A DNA stretch of 64,000 nt from Petrolisthes cinctipes (lineage: Eukaryota > Arthropoda > Malacostraca > Decapoda > Porcellanidae), in the NCBI GenBank assembly GCA_033782935.1, contig JAWQEG010000726.1:597001-661000 (forward strand), written 5' to 3'. Below are positions 10,368-21,800 of the stretch, piece by piece. Position 1 is the stretch's first letter. The number at the start of each line of letters is the position of its first letter. Below the pieces are notes generated by a model. That model was not told the DNA's origin and did no database searches. It saw only the letters and a program-made list of their open reading frames with translations. The translations under genes were made by a program, and so were the position numbers.

Positions 10368-11354
10368 GTGTGTGCTGTTGGTGTGTCTGTGGGTGTGGAA
10401 GGGAGTGGATGGACATGGGTGGAATGGATCGAGGATAGTATGGATGACTGGAAAATTGGGATGGTAAAATATGTGTGGGTGTGTGCTTATGCACCAGTGA
10501 ATGAAAAGAATAGAACGGGGAGAGAGAAGATCAGAGTGTTTTGGGAGGAGTTGAATGCATGTCTGAGAGGGATTGATAATGGAAGGAGAGTGGTGATGAT
10601 AGGAGATATGAATGGAAAGGTGGGAGGTGAGGAAGTGGGGAATATTGTGGGTAAATGGGGTGTTGAAGGAATAAATGAGAATGGTGAGTATCTAGTGGAT
10701 GTCTGTGCTGAGAGGGGGTTGTTCTTGGCAAACACCTTCTTTCAGCACAAGATGATCCACAGGTATACATGGAAGAGAAGGGATGAGAGAGGAGAGCAAA
10801 AGAGTTTGATTGATTATGTGGCAGTGGATGAAAGGTTGAGGAAGGATGTGTGTGACGCAAAAGTGGTGAGAGGAATGGTCCATTGCTCCGACCATATTGC
10901 GGTGTTGGTGAGGATGAAGGTTAGGGTTAAGTGGGAGTATGGTAGGAGGGATGAAGGGGTGAGGAATAAGAGGGAGGTGGCTAGTGGGAAATTAGATGTA
11001 GCAGAGTATAGGGAGGAATATAAGAGGAGGGTGGGTGAGGTGCTGGGGGATGTAAGGATGGGGATAGGGGAGGGAGTGGGAGTGAATGCTGTGTTTAAGA
11101 CAATAGTATTGAGGACAGCAGCAGAGGTAGTGGGATATAAGACACAGAGGAGGGGCAAGAAAGGGAGTGCTCGGTGGTCAGAAGAAGTGAAAGATGCCGT
11201 AGAGAAGAAAAGGAAGGCATATAGGAGAACATTACAGAGGAATGTGCTGGAAGAAGTGAGAGAGAGATGGAAGAGAGAATATAATGTGTGTAAGAGACAA
11301 GTGAAAAGGATGGTGAGTGAGAGTAAAGGAGAGTGGATGAGGAGTTTGGTATGA
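10368..11354 (+). pseudogene. LINE endonuclease (APE-like) segment
   Basis: The open frame carries the C-terminal half of an apurinic-type endonuclease. The motifs MIGDMNGKVG, SLIDYVAVDERLR and CSDHIAVLV correspond to the conserved GD.N, D.....D and SDH blocks. The first 60 residues lack the N-terminal catalytic Asn/Glu blocks, so it is incomplete. Downstream the protein becomes Lys/Arg-rich (KKRKAYRRTLQRN). The frame ends at 11354 because of a shift near 11325, while homology continues in another frame as in the copy at 40.3-40.5 kb (DEEFG..KLSEKF). The product would nick target DNA in an intact element. Confidence 0.85.
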
Positions 11355-11639
11355 AACTGAGTGAAAAGTTTAAAGAGAACAAGAAATTATTCTGGAAGGA
11401 GGTGAAGAGAGAAAGAGGAGAAGGAAAGTCTGGTAGCGTGAGAATGAAGAGAGGATGGAGTTACTGTGAGTAGAAGTGAGGAAGTGAAAGAAGTGTGGAA
11501 GAGACATTTTGATGGTTTGATGAATGGGGGGACGGGAGGGGAGGTGGTGGTGACATGCATGGGGATGGAGGCAGGTGGTAGATGACAGGATGTACAGGGA
11601 GAATTAGGAAGGGAAGAGGTTAGGAAAGCAATAGGAAAG

Positions 11640-12752
11640 TTGAAGATGGGAAAGGCACCGGGGGTGGATGGGATAACTGCTGAAATGTTAAAGTGTGGGG
11701 GGGAGGTAGTGGTGGAGTGGATGTTGCTTATATGCACATTGGCTTGGAGGCAGGGAGAGGTGCCAGAGGATTGGAGAAGAGCCATAATTGTACCTTTGTA
11801 TAAGAGAAAGGGGAGTAAGGAGGAGTGTGGTAGCTGTAGGGGAATAAGCCTTCTTAGTGTACCGGGGAAGGTGTATGGGAAGGTTCTTACTGAGAGACTG
11901 ATTTAAGTAACAGGGAATAAAGTTAGTGAGGAGCAGGGAGGGTTCAGAAAGGGTAGAGGATGTGTGGACCAAATATTTGCATTAAAATTAACAGTGGAGA
12001 AATATATTGGGAAGGGTAGAAAGTTGTATGCTGCCTTCATGGACTTGGAGAAGGCATACGATAGGGTTGATAGGAAAGCTATGTCAGAGGTGTTGAGAAT
12101 TTATGGTGTTGGGGGGTCTTTGCTGAAAGGCACTGAGGCCTTTTATGCAGAGGCAACAGCATGTGTGCGGGTAGAGGGTGATCTAAGTGAGAGTTTTAAT
12201 ATTAGTGTAGGGCTGAGACAGGGATGTGTTATGTCACCATGGCTGTTCAATATATATATGGATGGTTGTATGAGAGAGATGAGAGCCAAAGTGAATGGCC
12301 TAGGGGTGAAGTTGAGGCTGAATGAAGCAAATTGGTCCTTGGTGGCAAGTTTATTTGCGGATGACACTGTATTGATGGCTGAGAGTGAAAAGGAGTTACA
12401 GAGGGTGGTGGATGAGTTCCAGTCCGTGTGTAAGCGAAGAAAACTGAAGGTGAATGTTGGTAAGAGTAATGTGATGGTATTTGAGAGGACCAAAACAGAA
12501 GTAATTGACTTTGCTACACCCTATAGAGTGGCTGTACCAACTGGGACGAAATGTGAGATAACTTTAGGGGGTGAGAGGATGGAGGAGGTGAGGGAATTCA
12601 AGTATCTGGGAACAGTTCTGTGTAAACATGGAAGTATGGAAGGAGAAATCAGGGAGAGAGCAGCGAGGGGCAGGCAGGTCATAGGATCACTGGGGAGGAT
12701 TATGAAGGGTAGAAGTGTGGGTATGGAAGTGAAAAAGGGACTTGAGAAATAG
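11640..12752 (+). pseudogene. LINE reverse transcriptase, with nonsense codon
   Basis: The palm and finger motifs are recognisable in order: APGVDGITAEMLK, VPLYKRKGS, QGGFRKGRGCVDQ, AAFMDLEKAYDRVDRKAM, LRQGCVMSPWLFNIYMD, LFADDTVLMAESE (the catalytic FADD box) and KYLGTVLCKHG. A stop at 11904-11906 interrupts the frame. The sister copy has a Glu codon there, so this is a single-base nonsense change (GAA to TAA). An extra base near 12745 ends the frame at 12752. Confidence 0.9.
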
Positions 12753-13254
12753 TATAATCCTGCCAACACTGACATATGCGTCGGAGACATGGACATGGAG
12801 TAGGGCTCATCAGTCGAGAATAGGTGCTGTGGAAATGAGTTACTTGAGAGGAGCATGTGGACTTACTAGGTGGGATGGAGAAAGTAATGAGAGTGTGTAT
12901 GAGAGATGTGGTATGAGTGAGAAGGCAATTGGTATTGAGTGTGGAGTGGTTGAGAGAGTGAAGCGTAATACACTGAGATGGTTTGGACATGTGTAGAGAA
13001 TGCAAAGTGTTGAGTTTGTAAAGAAGGTGTATGATAGTGAAGTTGTGGGACCTGGTGTGAGAGGTAGACCTCCGGTTAGATGGCAGAACAGAGTGGAAGA
13101 GTATGTGAGAGAGAGAAGTGTGAGAGGGGGAGGGGGGATGGAGAAAGTAAGGAGGGAGTGCTGGAACAGGGAAAACTGGAGACTCTTCTGCCGTGGCCAC
13201 CCCCTTGGTGGGAGTTTCCGGAGGGAGCGAGGCGTCGGAGCTATAGATAGATAG
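12742..13254 (+). pseudogene. LINE RT C-terminal segment
   Basis: After the frameshift the protein continues with RNSIILPTLTYASETWTWS, NTLRWFGHV, a stop at 12997 (Glu in the sister copy), then GPGVRGRPPVRWQNRVEEY and a NRENWRLFCRGHPLGG ending. These motifs are the usual C-terminus of this LINE group. The broken frame means no product is expected. Confidence 0.85.
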
Positions 13255-13267
13255 ATAGATAGATAGA

Positions 13268-13818
13268 ATGCAATATTTTAAAATCATGATCTAAACCCAT
13301 TGCTTCACTCTCCATGAAGTGGATACTATAGCCTTGTCTGGCTAATCTAACCTGGCAGCTGTGATGTATGTAGCTGTGTGTACTCTGTTGCTAATTCTCC
13401 AAATGACCTCATGTATTGCACCCCTTTACACCTGTGACTTTGACCTGTACTGGCAACAATGCCGAGGCATCTACTCCAAAGGTTGTACTGTACTTTAGCC
13501 GTTGTAGTTACAAACAAAGAGTATAATAAATCATTCATAAAAACCACTTAAGATTTTTGTAAAAGTATATATATGCTGAACATTGACAACTGATATAATG
13601 AAACAGAGTGAGGGAGCAGATTGTAAAGGGGAGTTGAATGGGAGAAATGACAGAATTATACATGCTGATGGCAACGTCACAGCTGCCAGTTCAGAACAGC
13701 CAGACTATAGGATATTACTAATCAAGAATATTGACAGTACTTGTATGTTAACTGGAAATGTGGCCAGGTGTACATAATCCAAAACTTAGGATTGCCAGAG
13801 CAAGCCCATATATTTTTG
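13268..13818. other. Region downstream of the last zinc-finger exon
   Basis: No gene was recognised. If the exon ending at 13819 is used, this is the likely 3' untranslated and termination region on the minus strand. I see no perfect AATAAA in that orientation close to the stop. Confidence 0.4.
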
Positions 13819-14064
13819 TCACATACTTCTTAAAAACTGCTTTGCTGCATGAGCCTTTTTCATATGTTTCTCAATGTTTATTTTGCGTGCAGCCCTGAAT
13901 GAGCAGTAAGGGCACTTATAAGGTTTCTCTCCAGTGTGAGTGAGGACATGACGGCTAATATTGTACTTTTTCAGCGAGGTATAGTTACAGTGGTGGCAGG
14001 TGTAGGGCCGGACACTGTCTCCATTTGTAGACTCATCGTCAAGCCACTCCTGTCTTGCGTAACC
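13819..14064 (-). CDS. Alternative terminal exon A: two C2H2 fingers
   Basis: This is the 3'-most zinc-finger exon of the array (81 residues). It begins after a pyrimidine-rich acceptor (CTTCTCTCTCTACAG) at GGT TAC and has no ATG at its start. Finger 1 covers residues 23-43 (CHHC...HVLTH) and finger 2 covers 51-72 (CPYC...HMKKAH, spaced H-x4-H), joined by TGEKP. Helix residues at -1, 2, 3, 6 are K,Y,N,R and R,I,N,K. It differs from most other exons in having two fingers and in lacking the conserved pre-acceptor block; it uses an ordinary polypyrimidine tract instead. The role as a DNA-binding C-terminus of a shared regulator is inferred. Confidence 0.85.
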   Translation of the reverse strand, partial: GYARQEWLDDESTNGDSVRPYTCHHCNYTSLKKYNISRHVLTHTGEKPYKCPYCSFRAARKINIEKHMKKAHAAKQFLRSM

Positions 14065-15032
14065 CTGTAGAGAGAGAAGCCTTCATTATTTTTCCACACT
14101 TGTTCAAATGTTCATATTACAGTATGTAAAAGATAGCAAGCAAAGTATAGGCGATATATGTCCACTAAGTCTCATGGTTTATTATCTTCATCATTACTCC
14201 ATTTCCCTTTTTTCAAACTCCAGAGCCAGAAGTGGTAAAATGGAATTAGACTTTAAAATGAAGGACAGAACTACCAAGTAAAATGGGCCACACTCCCATC
14301 CACTTCTTCCTTGGCCGTGAAATTCCCAGCTCCCCATCCATGACCAATTTCCTTTCCTTTAGCAAAATTAAGACTTGAGTAGCCAACCCTAATAGTGAAT
14401 ATCTTCCACTTTTGCCTATCATGCATAAGTTGTTTTGCTTCATGTATTCTTATTCCATGCTGACCATATTCACATTGGAGGCATATATCTATCTCCATTG
14501 TCTCATTTCTCCATCATCTCATTTCCCTTTTACATGACTAAGCTTGGTTTGATTGACCTTGTTTTGATGCCATTATAATTATGAATCTGACTCACAAATC
14601 CTTGCATATTTCTCTTTTTATGAGTAATTTCTGTTGTCTTTTTTAAGGAATTGTACTGAAGAACACAACTTTATGAGAAGAAATGCAGTGATTATCTATG
14701 AATTCGTGGTCATGTACTGTACATTATACCGTACTGTACAATGTCATATAGTAAAATGTATGTTAATGGGATACAATACAGTTCCGTTTGTTGGTGAAAT
14801 GTGTGAATGAAAAGAAATGCACAAGAAATGTTCTATGCAACATTTTTGTTGTTGCTTTATTTCATTAAGGAGCCTCCTCCCCAAAACATCAATGCAGTAC
14901 TGGTATGGATATCACTATCTGTGGTTTGAGAGAAAATATAAATAATTATTTTCTTTACTGCCAGATTCAACCATCCTCTATACTCCTAACTTCACAGTAC
15001 TTTAATGTCTTTGAAAGGTATTACATGTACTG
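14065..15032. other. Intron, exon B to exon A, lower part
   Basis: No further finger-coding sequence or TGEKP linker is found. A short minus-strand frame near 14246-14498 looks incidental. The stretch is otherwise AT-rich and unassigned. Confidence 0.5.
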
Positions 15033-15194
15033 TACAGTCATGAGCACTAATAAGTATACAGCTTTGGTTGAAGCTTTGAACAGTCCACCAATTCACCAAC
15101 GAAGTAATTCTAATGGAGGTCTTACTATGCATTTATTTACTGTCTCTAGGTATTCGAAGCAACACCTTGATACATACTAGTGCTCGTGACTGTA
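15033..15194. mobile_element. TA-flanked fold-back element
   Basis: The left end TACAGTCATGAGCACTAATA and the right end (ACTAGTGCTCGTGACTGTA) are imperfect inverted repeats on TA boundaries. The interior has GTTGAAGCTTTGAA and TTCGAAGCAACACC, recalling the element at 8969-9140. Confidence 0.7.
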
Positions 15195-15550
15195 CAGCAT
15201 TAGACTCCGGCATATACCGTAGGCTATGAAAGGAAATATGTACACTTTTGTATATGCTGTATACATTTTTATTTTACAAACTTTACATTTAAAAAAATTA
15301 ACCATGTACTTTATAACATAGTTGCAATAGTCTATTAGAACTTATATATTGAAACTACGATACTATTTCGTGTATAATTATTTTCTGAATATGCCCTTGG
15401 CTCTACAACTTCAGGCCCACAAATCCCATTATACAATATTTTATTTGTATGAAATTATAAAGGTTATGGTGTGAACTGAACATAGAGTATTGTTAAAGAT
15501 ACAGTACAATATATATATAATTAAAATCTAGAAAATATGGTACAGTACTG

Positions 15551-15623
15551 TACAGTCGTGGCACATAGTCCTTGATCAGAGTGTAAGGGAAAGTCTGGTC
15601 AAGGATTATGTGCCACAACTGTA
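15551..15623. mobile_element. Very short fold-back element (73 bp)
   Basis: TACAGTCGTGGCACATAGTC at the left is matched by GATTATGTGCCACAACTGTA in inverted orientation at the right, with a loop of about 25 bp. TA boundaries are as in the other fold-backs. Confidence 0.8.
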
Positions 15624-16671
15624 TTATGCATTATATTGTGGAAGTATTATAACCAATGAGGTAGAGGTAGTGTTTGTGTGGTAACTTATTTGTATGAGCA
15701 AATATGGCTGGCATAACTTTTTGAGAATTTATTTGGTATGAATGTCTGCCTCTACAGACAGAGGTATGGTTGTGGCCAAGTGTTTGTAACTTCTCTATCT
15801 TATGTACCGGTATTATACTTGTCGTTTTCCTGAGCATAATTGCAGGTATGAAAAACAAAAAACAAAGTAACTGCAACCTCAGCATATATGATGCATTCAA
15901 TGATAAAATGTGAACATTATAATATAAAGAAATCAGGGTGGTCATTGATATCTGGTCATAACTGTACAAATAGGCAGATTGGTGGCAGAGGAATGAAGCA
16001 GGGTAAGAAATATGAAGAGAATTAATGAAAAATGTACACTTATGTGTGAGTGATGAACATGAAAGAGAGGTCAGTACTTCAGTAATGGAAAACAGAAGGA
16101 AAATAGAAAGAGAACTACAGTATCATATTCCAGCATTGCTGAATATGATGGGAAACCATGTGAGGCATAAAAATACTGTATATTTAATATAATGATAGCA
16201 TGATGCAAATGTTAAATTGGAGCTGCTTGATAAACACTTACCAATACATATATATGATGCCAGTGCTCATGGGAAAGACGTGAATATAGTGCAGTAGTAG
16301 CCTATATGCTGACTGAACTAGGTTTTAGGGAATGCTGAGTAACAGAAATGCATAATAAAAGAATAATAGTGTATATAGTTCTTATTGTTGACATGATATA
16401 TTTGCCCCTGATGTCTATATTGATTTAGACCTTAACTGTAACAAAAAAATAAATGTTCCATTACAGTTTTGTATGCTGTACTTCAAATTATACATGAACA
16501 TTCCCCCCCAAATATTTTAATATTTCATTCATAGAAAAATATCTAAGTGCTCTGTTCATAGGAAAAAATATATAACAATGAATACAAACGAAAAAGAAAC
16601 ACATGGTAGAAATGGCACAAGTAATGTCTGTGTGAAGGAAATATTTACACAAAAGATATTTGTCACAATGC
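15624..16671. other. Intron stretch
   Basis: AT-rich. No gene, finger remnant or recognised repeat is seen. Confidence 0.5.
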
Positions 16672-16971
16672 TCAAGTGTGTCTCTGGAGTCTGGCTGTAC
16701 ATCCCCGAATGTGTCGCCGTAAGTTGCTTCTTTGGGCTGAGGAGTAACTGCAGTAGGGACATGCAAATGGCTTCTCCCCCGTGTGTTTTCTGATGTGGTT
16801 TTGGTAATTGGTTTTAAAGATGGTGGTGTAGGGGCAGAAGTGGCACATGAGGTAGCGAGGGAGGCGGCTAGGCATTGTGGCAGCTGTGGTGTTGGTGGTG
16901 GTCATCCCTGGGGTCATCCATGCACTCAGCCTCGACCCACCTTGAATCACTGAAGGGATATGAGGATCCAT
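16672..16971 (-). CDS. Alternative terminal exon B: C2H2 plus C2HC finger
   Basis: The exon starts at ATG directly after a TTTTTCTACAG acceptor, in the same phase 0 as its neighbours, and gives 99 residues. A Thr/Met-rich lead ([15 protein letters not shown]) precedes finger 1 at residues 43-63 (CHFC...HIRKH). Finger 2 at 71-91 reads CPYC...HIRGC, a C2HC variant with Cys replacing the last His. The linker is TGEKP. Helix residues are F,T,N,N and Q,S,N,R. Only two fingers are present, and the acceptor has a plain pyrimidine run without the conserved GGGC block. It could in principle start translation by itself, but placement in the array argues for a spliced exon. Confidence 0.85.
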   Translation of the reverse strand: MDPHIPSVIQGGSRLSAWMTPGMTTTNTTAATMPSRLPRYLMCHFCPYTTIFKTNYQNHIRKHTGEKPFACPYCSYSSAQRSNLRRHIRGCTARLQRHT

Positions 16972-17526
16972 CTGTAGAAAAAGTTAAGACGTATTTAAGG
17001 GGAGTGTCTTCTTGTAACGGCTCAGCAACATATGTTGATACATTCATGTGAAGGAAGAACATTATGTACAAGCTACTATATATCATATAATGTGGCATTA
17101 GCAGCAAATGTGTGTATGTTGAGTGGAAAATCTCTTAATTAATTGACTGGGAGAGATTTCTCCTTGCATTATTGTCTGGGTTAATAAACAGTACAGTACT
17201 GAGATGTGATCCCAATATCTGTAATAATATTGAAGAAGTACCTATCAACCTGACTACCTGTACATACAAGGAAAGTCTCATTTCTTTTATTTATTATTTT
17301 ACATTAATTTTACATACATTCAGAGCTGATAAAATTTCATTCATATTTATACTATTCTTTGGGATGACTTTGTTTCTTCCACTTCATCTTGAATACAGTT
17401 CACTGCACTTCACTTCTCAGTAATCAAGTCAATGGAGTAAAATCATATTAATGTGTTAATTTAGTATTTTGGCTTGAAAAGAAGTACAGTGCATACCTTC
17501 CCAAACACGATTTAGTGCTTCTGACA
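16972..17526. other. Intron, exon C to exon B
   Basis: AT-rich and no gene is seen. It contains TTTTATTTATT at about 17286-17296, which on the minus strand gives overlapping AATAAA signals about 230 bases past the exon C stop. Confidence 0.5.
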
Positions 17527-17907
17527 TTATATATTTGGAGAATCTTGAGAGTGATGTTTGGATAGGTGTTTTCTTAAATTGCCTGTTTGTGCAGCTCGGA
17601 AATCACACTTGTCACAGGCATATGGCTTCTCCCCAGTGTGAGTCCTCATGTGAGTCTTGAGATGCGTCTTCTGGGCAGCTCGGTAGGGACAGTAACAGCA
17701 TGAGTAAGGCTTCTCACCGGTATGAGAACGCATGTGGTACTGCATGTGGTTACCATTGGGTGTGGAGTAAGGACAGACAGGACACTGGTGTAACTTGTAG
17801 CCCGCAGGTAGGGTGACGCAGCCTGCCTCCAAATCGGCCATCTGTCTGGGTCGCTGGTGTGGAGTTAGGTTGGTGGAGCGACTGGTCACAGACGCGCCAA
17901 CCAGCAC
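17527..17907 (-). CDS. Alternative terminal exon C: three C2H2 fingers
   Basis: A 126-residue open exon begins GTG CTG GTT after a CCCCACAG acceptor. It has the longest lead in the array (41 residues) before fingers at 42-62, 70-90 and 98-118 (CPVC, CCYC and CDKC starts; the last ends HLSKHH). Both linkers are TGEKPY. Helix residues (-1, 2, 3, 6) are N,N,H,Y; Q,T,H,T; Q,G,N,K. The lead contains RSTNLTPHQRPRQ and no recognised domain. The pre-acceptor block is present in its CTAAGAGAG form, as in exons M, U and V, although these lie 26-46 kb away. Confidence 0.9.
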   Translation of the reverse strand: MLVGASVTSRSTNLTPHQRPRQMADLEAGCVTLPAGYKLHQCPVCPYSTPNGNHMQYHMRSHTGEKPYSCCYCPYRAAQKTHLKTHMRTHTGEKPYACDKCDFRAAQTGNLRKHLSKHHSQDSPNI

Positions 17908-17935
17908 CTGTGGGGACGCCAGCCTCTCTTAGCCT
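17908..17935 (-). promoter_or_regulatory. Pre-acceptor element of exon C (GAGAG type)
   Basis: On the minus strand it reads GGCTAAGAGAG, then GCTGGC, then GTCCCCACAG. GAGAG lies 21 nt from the junction. Confidence 0.7.
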
Positions 17936-19622
17936 CTTTCTTAAACTTTACATTATATGTGGTTCATTATAATATAATATTATAATCTATGACTTGCTTA
18001 TGAGTTATTGAAATCCTTGAAAAGTGCACCAATAATATGTAAGTGGTACGAACTGTATTTCTTTTATGGTGAAATTGTACCAGCTTTATTGTTCTGTTTA
18101 AAAGCCACTCCCACTACCACAGGATTGTTACAGTTTTCTCCCTTATCTGTTTTTTTTTTGCTAGAATACATATGTTTTAAGCTTCAATGTTGAGTACCTT
18201 CCTGGAGTGATTTGTTCTGCTAGTTATCATAAATATTGCTGCAACACAGTTGTCCTGACCTAAATATGTACTCCTTGTAACATGTCAAGTATAGAACTTG
18301 GAAAGAGTGGTTTCATATCATATTAGCTAAAAAAATCTAGAACTCTGTTTCCTTTCATGGTGATGTATTGTACTGTGTGAAAACCATTCACTTTTTACCT
18401 GATCAGTGGGGTAAAAAAAATCTACGATATATGCTCAGCCATTATTATATTTATTTTTGTAAATTATCACATGAATAATTTAAAAATAAAAGCCAAATCA
18501 ACAGGAGCCCAAGAAACTCAAAAAATATAATAACTTGCATGAATAATGCAAAGAATGTATCGAACAATGTGTGATTTAGGGTCTAGTTCATACTGCCAAT
18601 AGCAGTTATGCTGCATCTTGCCAAATTTTGAGATGTATATAAAGTACTGTACTGTATTAGAAATTAATGTCCAAGATAACATGGGCAAGAACAAAAATCA
18701 ATTATCCTTTAGAGTCTAGACTTTGAATTACAGATCTTATAAGGTGAATAGTAAATGTATAGTATTGTGGTGATAGCTATGATGGCCAGAGAATAAGATA
18801 GGTTTCTCTTATCTAATACAGTAATGTACTTTATCAGGAGAATAATGTTTATAACTGACCTAACTTGAAATTCATATTCCATGAGTACAACTGTTACTGT
18901 ATTGAATACTGTAAGTACTTTTCTTTTTCAACTGTATGTACCGGTATATACAGTAGAGTGAGACCTGACCCCATTTCAAAATAAAAATAAAGAACAGTTT
19001 CTTTAGCATTTTGTGCCACTTTGCTGCATCAAACAATACCTCAAAATGAGTTTGATAATACATCAGATGGTAATGGATGAAGTATATGAGTGTGTGAATT
19101 GTCTGTAAGCAATTGTCATTTTAGACATGCCAACACACAGGTGATTATAGTATGTGATGAAAACTATGATCTCCTTAATAAAAAAATAATGCAGTAAGTC
19201 AAGAACACCAAGCTTGTTTATCCATGACTAGGACAGTAACCAGATAAAATTTGAACTGGAATGAAAACTTGCCATATGTGTTTGAAAATGACATTTGAGG
19301 AGAGGCTTTTAATGACTTTAATCGTGGGAAAAAGTAGTGAAATAGTTAATCCAGCTCCTCAGATGGTGTCTTCAGCTACACAGAGTGATCTGTAAGCTGC
19401 AAGTTATTAATAATGTAAGAAAATGTATTTACTATTCTATTCTTTAAACAACGTGGATGCTAGCTTAATTTTTCATGACTGCTCTCTCTACATTTCAGTA
19501 TAATCATACCAAGTGAAACATAATATATACTATACTGTACACCGTATATTCTTATACTGATTGAAACTATCACAGATATAAATGTCAAAGGTAAGCAGTT
19601 CTTTGTAGGTATTTAATTCTTA
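17936..19622. other. Intron, exon D to exon C
   Basis: AT-rich, with several ACTGTAC-type motifs. No gene or finger remnant is seen. Confidence 0.5.
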
Positions 19623-19994
19623 TTATGGTTTCTGAGAAAGATGTTTGATATATGGTGTCTGAGAATGATGCTTGGCTATATGATTTTTTAAGTGAATTTT
19701 TTGAACAGCCCGAAATGGACAGTGGTTGCAGGCAAAGGGCCGCTCCCCAGTGTGGATACGGATGTGGGTGTTGAGGTTGGCTTTTTGGGCAGAACGGAAG
19801 GGGCAGTATGGACAGAAGAATGGTTTTTCGCCCGTGTGGGAGCGGATGTGGTGGGTCATGGCGTTTATTTTGTGAGTAGTGCGGTCACAGTGAGGGCACT
19901 GATAAGTTTTGGTTTGCCTGTTGCTGGAGGAGCGACCCATTTCAACCTTGACGGCACCACGGGGCGACACCATCACACGGTCACGCACCAACAC
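19623..19994 (-). CDS. Alternative terminal exon D: three C2H2 fingers
   Basis: The exon start is set at the acceptor CCTTCTACAG before GTG TTG GTG. The frame stays open further upstream, but that part is AT-rich intron. The 123 residues include a lead VLVRDRVMVSPRGAVKVE, then fingers at 33-53, 61-81 and 89-109, and a tail SQTPYIKHLSQKP. Finger 1 has an unusual interior (CDRTTHKINAMTHHIRSH) with Arg where Tyr/Phe is usual. Helix residues are K,N,A,H; Q,A,N,T; Q,I,H,N. The second linker is TGERP. The pre-acceptor block is only weakly recognisable (GCCTGGATATCC). Confidence 0.9.
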   Translation of the reverse strand: MLVRDRVMVSPRGAVKVEMGRSSSNRQTKTYQCPHCDRTTHKINAMTHHIRSHTGEKPFFCPYCPFRSAQKANLNTHIRIHTGERPFACNHCPFRAVQKIHLKNHIAKHHSQTPYIKHLSQKP

Positions 19995-20179
19995 CTGTAG
20001 AAGGATATCCAGGCTATAGTAGTAGTGCATCACACCACCACACAACACCAGTAATGCATTGAAGCAAAAAATTACAAATGTATTATACAGTGAATTGATA
20101 GCCAGGGCCACATACGGAATTGTGTCTCCTGACCGTCAATACTGGAGGAAGAGGATGCGTGGAACAAATCTTCGAAATC
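19995..20179. other. Intron next to exon D acceptor
   Basis: Short non-coding stretch between the exon D acceptor and the LINE relic. No feature is seen. Confidence 0.4.
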
Positions 20180-21466
20180 AGAATGTGATTGGAGGGAAGG
20201 GTAGGAAGTTATACACTTCATCAAGAAGGCACATAACATAGTCAACAGGAACATACGTACATCTGATGTGTGGAATGGTTAAGTGCTTCTGAAGAGGATT
20301 GATGAATATTACCGATATCAAGAGACCAGTGTATGTGTGTTAATGAATGATGATCTGAGTGCAAGTTTTGGCATTACTGTGGAATTGAGGCAGGGGTGTG
20401 TGTTTTACGCTGGCTGTTAAAAAGTGCAGTCGCCACACCAAATGCTCTTAAAGAATAATGTAAAGGAAAATCATCAAATAAACACATTCACCATACAAAT
20501 TACAATGTCCACTAGGTAATTATTAACATTTCTGATGCTAAGGCTCACAAGTCTAGGAAGTTTATGGTATCATATGTGGTTCATGACTTGGCAGAGAAAG
20601 TGAAAGCAATTTGTTGGTGGCTGTACATAGAGAAATAACTGTGAATGGGAGAATTTGGTGCCAGTCTGAAGATGAATGGAGAATTGTCTATGGTGGCGAG
20701 CCTATTGTAAATGACTTTGTTTGGGGCAGAGGATAACATAACAGGGAATTACTCTGGGTAGTTGATGAACTTTATGGTATATGCAAGATATGACATTTGT
20801 GAGAGAATATTGATAAGAATTAGCCTACATGGTTTTCGAGTGAGCAGAAGTAGAAAGGATCTACAGGGTGAGTGTGCCAAATGGAACAAGAAAAAGGAGA
20901 AGGAGAAGATGAAGGAAGTAAAGGATTTCTAGTATCAGTGAGAAGGGCAGTATTGTGCAAGTACAGTACTGAAGAAAAATATGGAAGTGGAGATGAGACA
21001 GAGAGAGATCAATGCAGAGTAGACAAGTCATAAGATCTTTAAGAGAATCATAAAAAATAGAAGATGAGCATGGAAGTGAAAAGGGGATTACAGAATGATG
21101 TAATCCTCCTAACCCTGCTGCTATTAGTGTTCAAAACATGGACATAAACAAAGCACAACATCAAGAATATGTGGTGCGACTAGACAAGGGCGTCACAGAT
21201 TTGCGTATTAGTATTACTGCCTCCATGCCTAACCACGCTTACCGGGCAGCTTGTTTCATAATAATGCCAACCTATGCACCATATATAAAAGATACATTTA
21301 TGAGCTAGTGTAAATGAGTGAGAAAAATGTGGGTGTATGAGAAGGGGTCACTCATGCAAGGACGAGGGTTTTGAACAGGGAAAACTAGAAACTTATTTAC
21401 CGTGGCCAACATCATAACAGTGTCTCCAGAAGGCCTGAGACATTCGTTAGAGAGGTAGATAAAAAA
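20180..21466 (+). mobile_element. Degraded LINE relic, antisense to the array
   Basis: Collinear remnants of the 10.4-13.3 kb LINE remain at nucleotide level. They are GGGTAGGAAGTTATACACTTC near 20198 (GRKLYAAF region), TTGAGGCAGGGGTGTGTG near 20384 (LRQGCV), GAAGTGAAAAGGGGATTACAG near 21074 (MEVKRRL) and AACAGGGAAAACTAGAAAC near 21374 (NRENWR). All frames are shattered, so this is the oldest of the three copies. Confidence 0.75.
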
Positions 21467-21800
21467 TGAGGATATAGAAACAAGATATGCTAATGGTAAT
21501 TATTTTATTTTCATTCAAAGAGCAGATCAGATGTAGGTAGGTGCAAGCAGTTAGTTACTTGACATATGTGTACTAAGCCAGGTGTGTGAGTAGTTTTATC
21601 TGTCTGAGTCTGGATGTGTGTCTTTAGAAGTAATGGGATAAAGAGATGAATGTTTGAGGTTTGGTTTGGGAATGTATTGTTTGAGTATATATTTGGGTAT
21701 TAGCTAATATATTGAGTTGTTACGTGTAGTATAATTTACATATCTGGGTGTTAGATGTAGGAATGTAGATCTTAATGTTTGAGTAATTTGGGTATGAATG
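21467..21800. other. Intron stretch
   Basis: T- and G-rich on the plus strand (TGTGTGAGTAGTTTT-like). No gene is seen. Confidence 0.4.

Larger units (their letters stand above)
10360..13267 (+). mobile_element. Non-LTR retrotransposon (LINE), 5'-truncated, GATA-tailed
   Basis: An endonuclease segment (10368-11354) is followed by a reverse-transcriptase segment (11640-12752) and a C-terminal segment (12742-13254). The 3' end is a (GATA)n run at 13244-13267, a microsatellite-type tail. The endonuclease begins mid-domain, so the copy is 5'-truncated. It is dead: frameshifts occur near 11325 and 12745, and in-frame stops at 11904 and 12997. The RT resembles RTE/I-type elements common in decapods, but the clade is not settled. 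It lies downstream of the last zinc-finger exon, antisense to the array. Confidence 0.9.

Noticed and set aside
10487..13287. Several minus-strand frames rich in Ser, Thr, Pro and His
   Set aside because: They are antisense to the LINE coding segments. The purine-rich LINE strand gives open Ser/Pro-rich antisense frames.
14246..14498. Two overlapping minus-strand frames (HEAKQLMHDRQKWKIF-like)
   Set aside because: There is a faint likeness to LINE C-termini, but too short and without flanking RT motifs. Not annotated.
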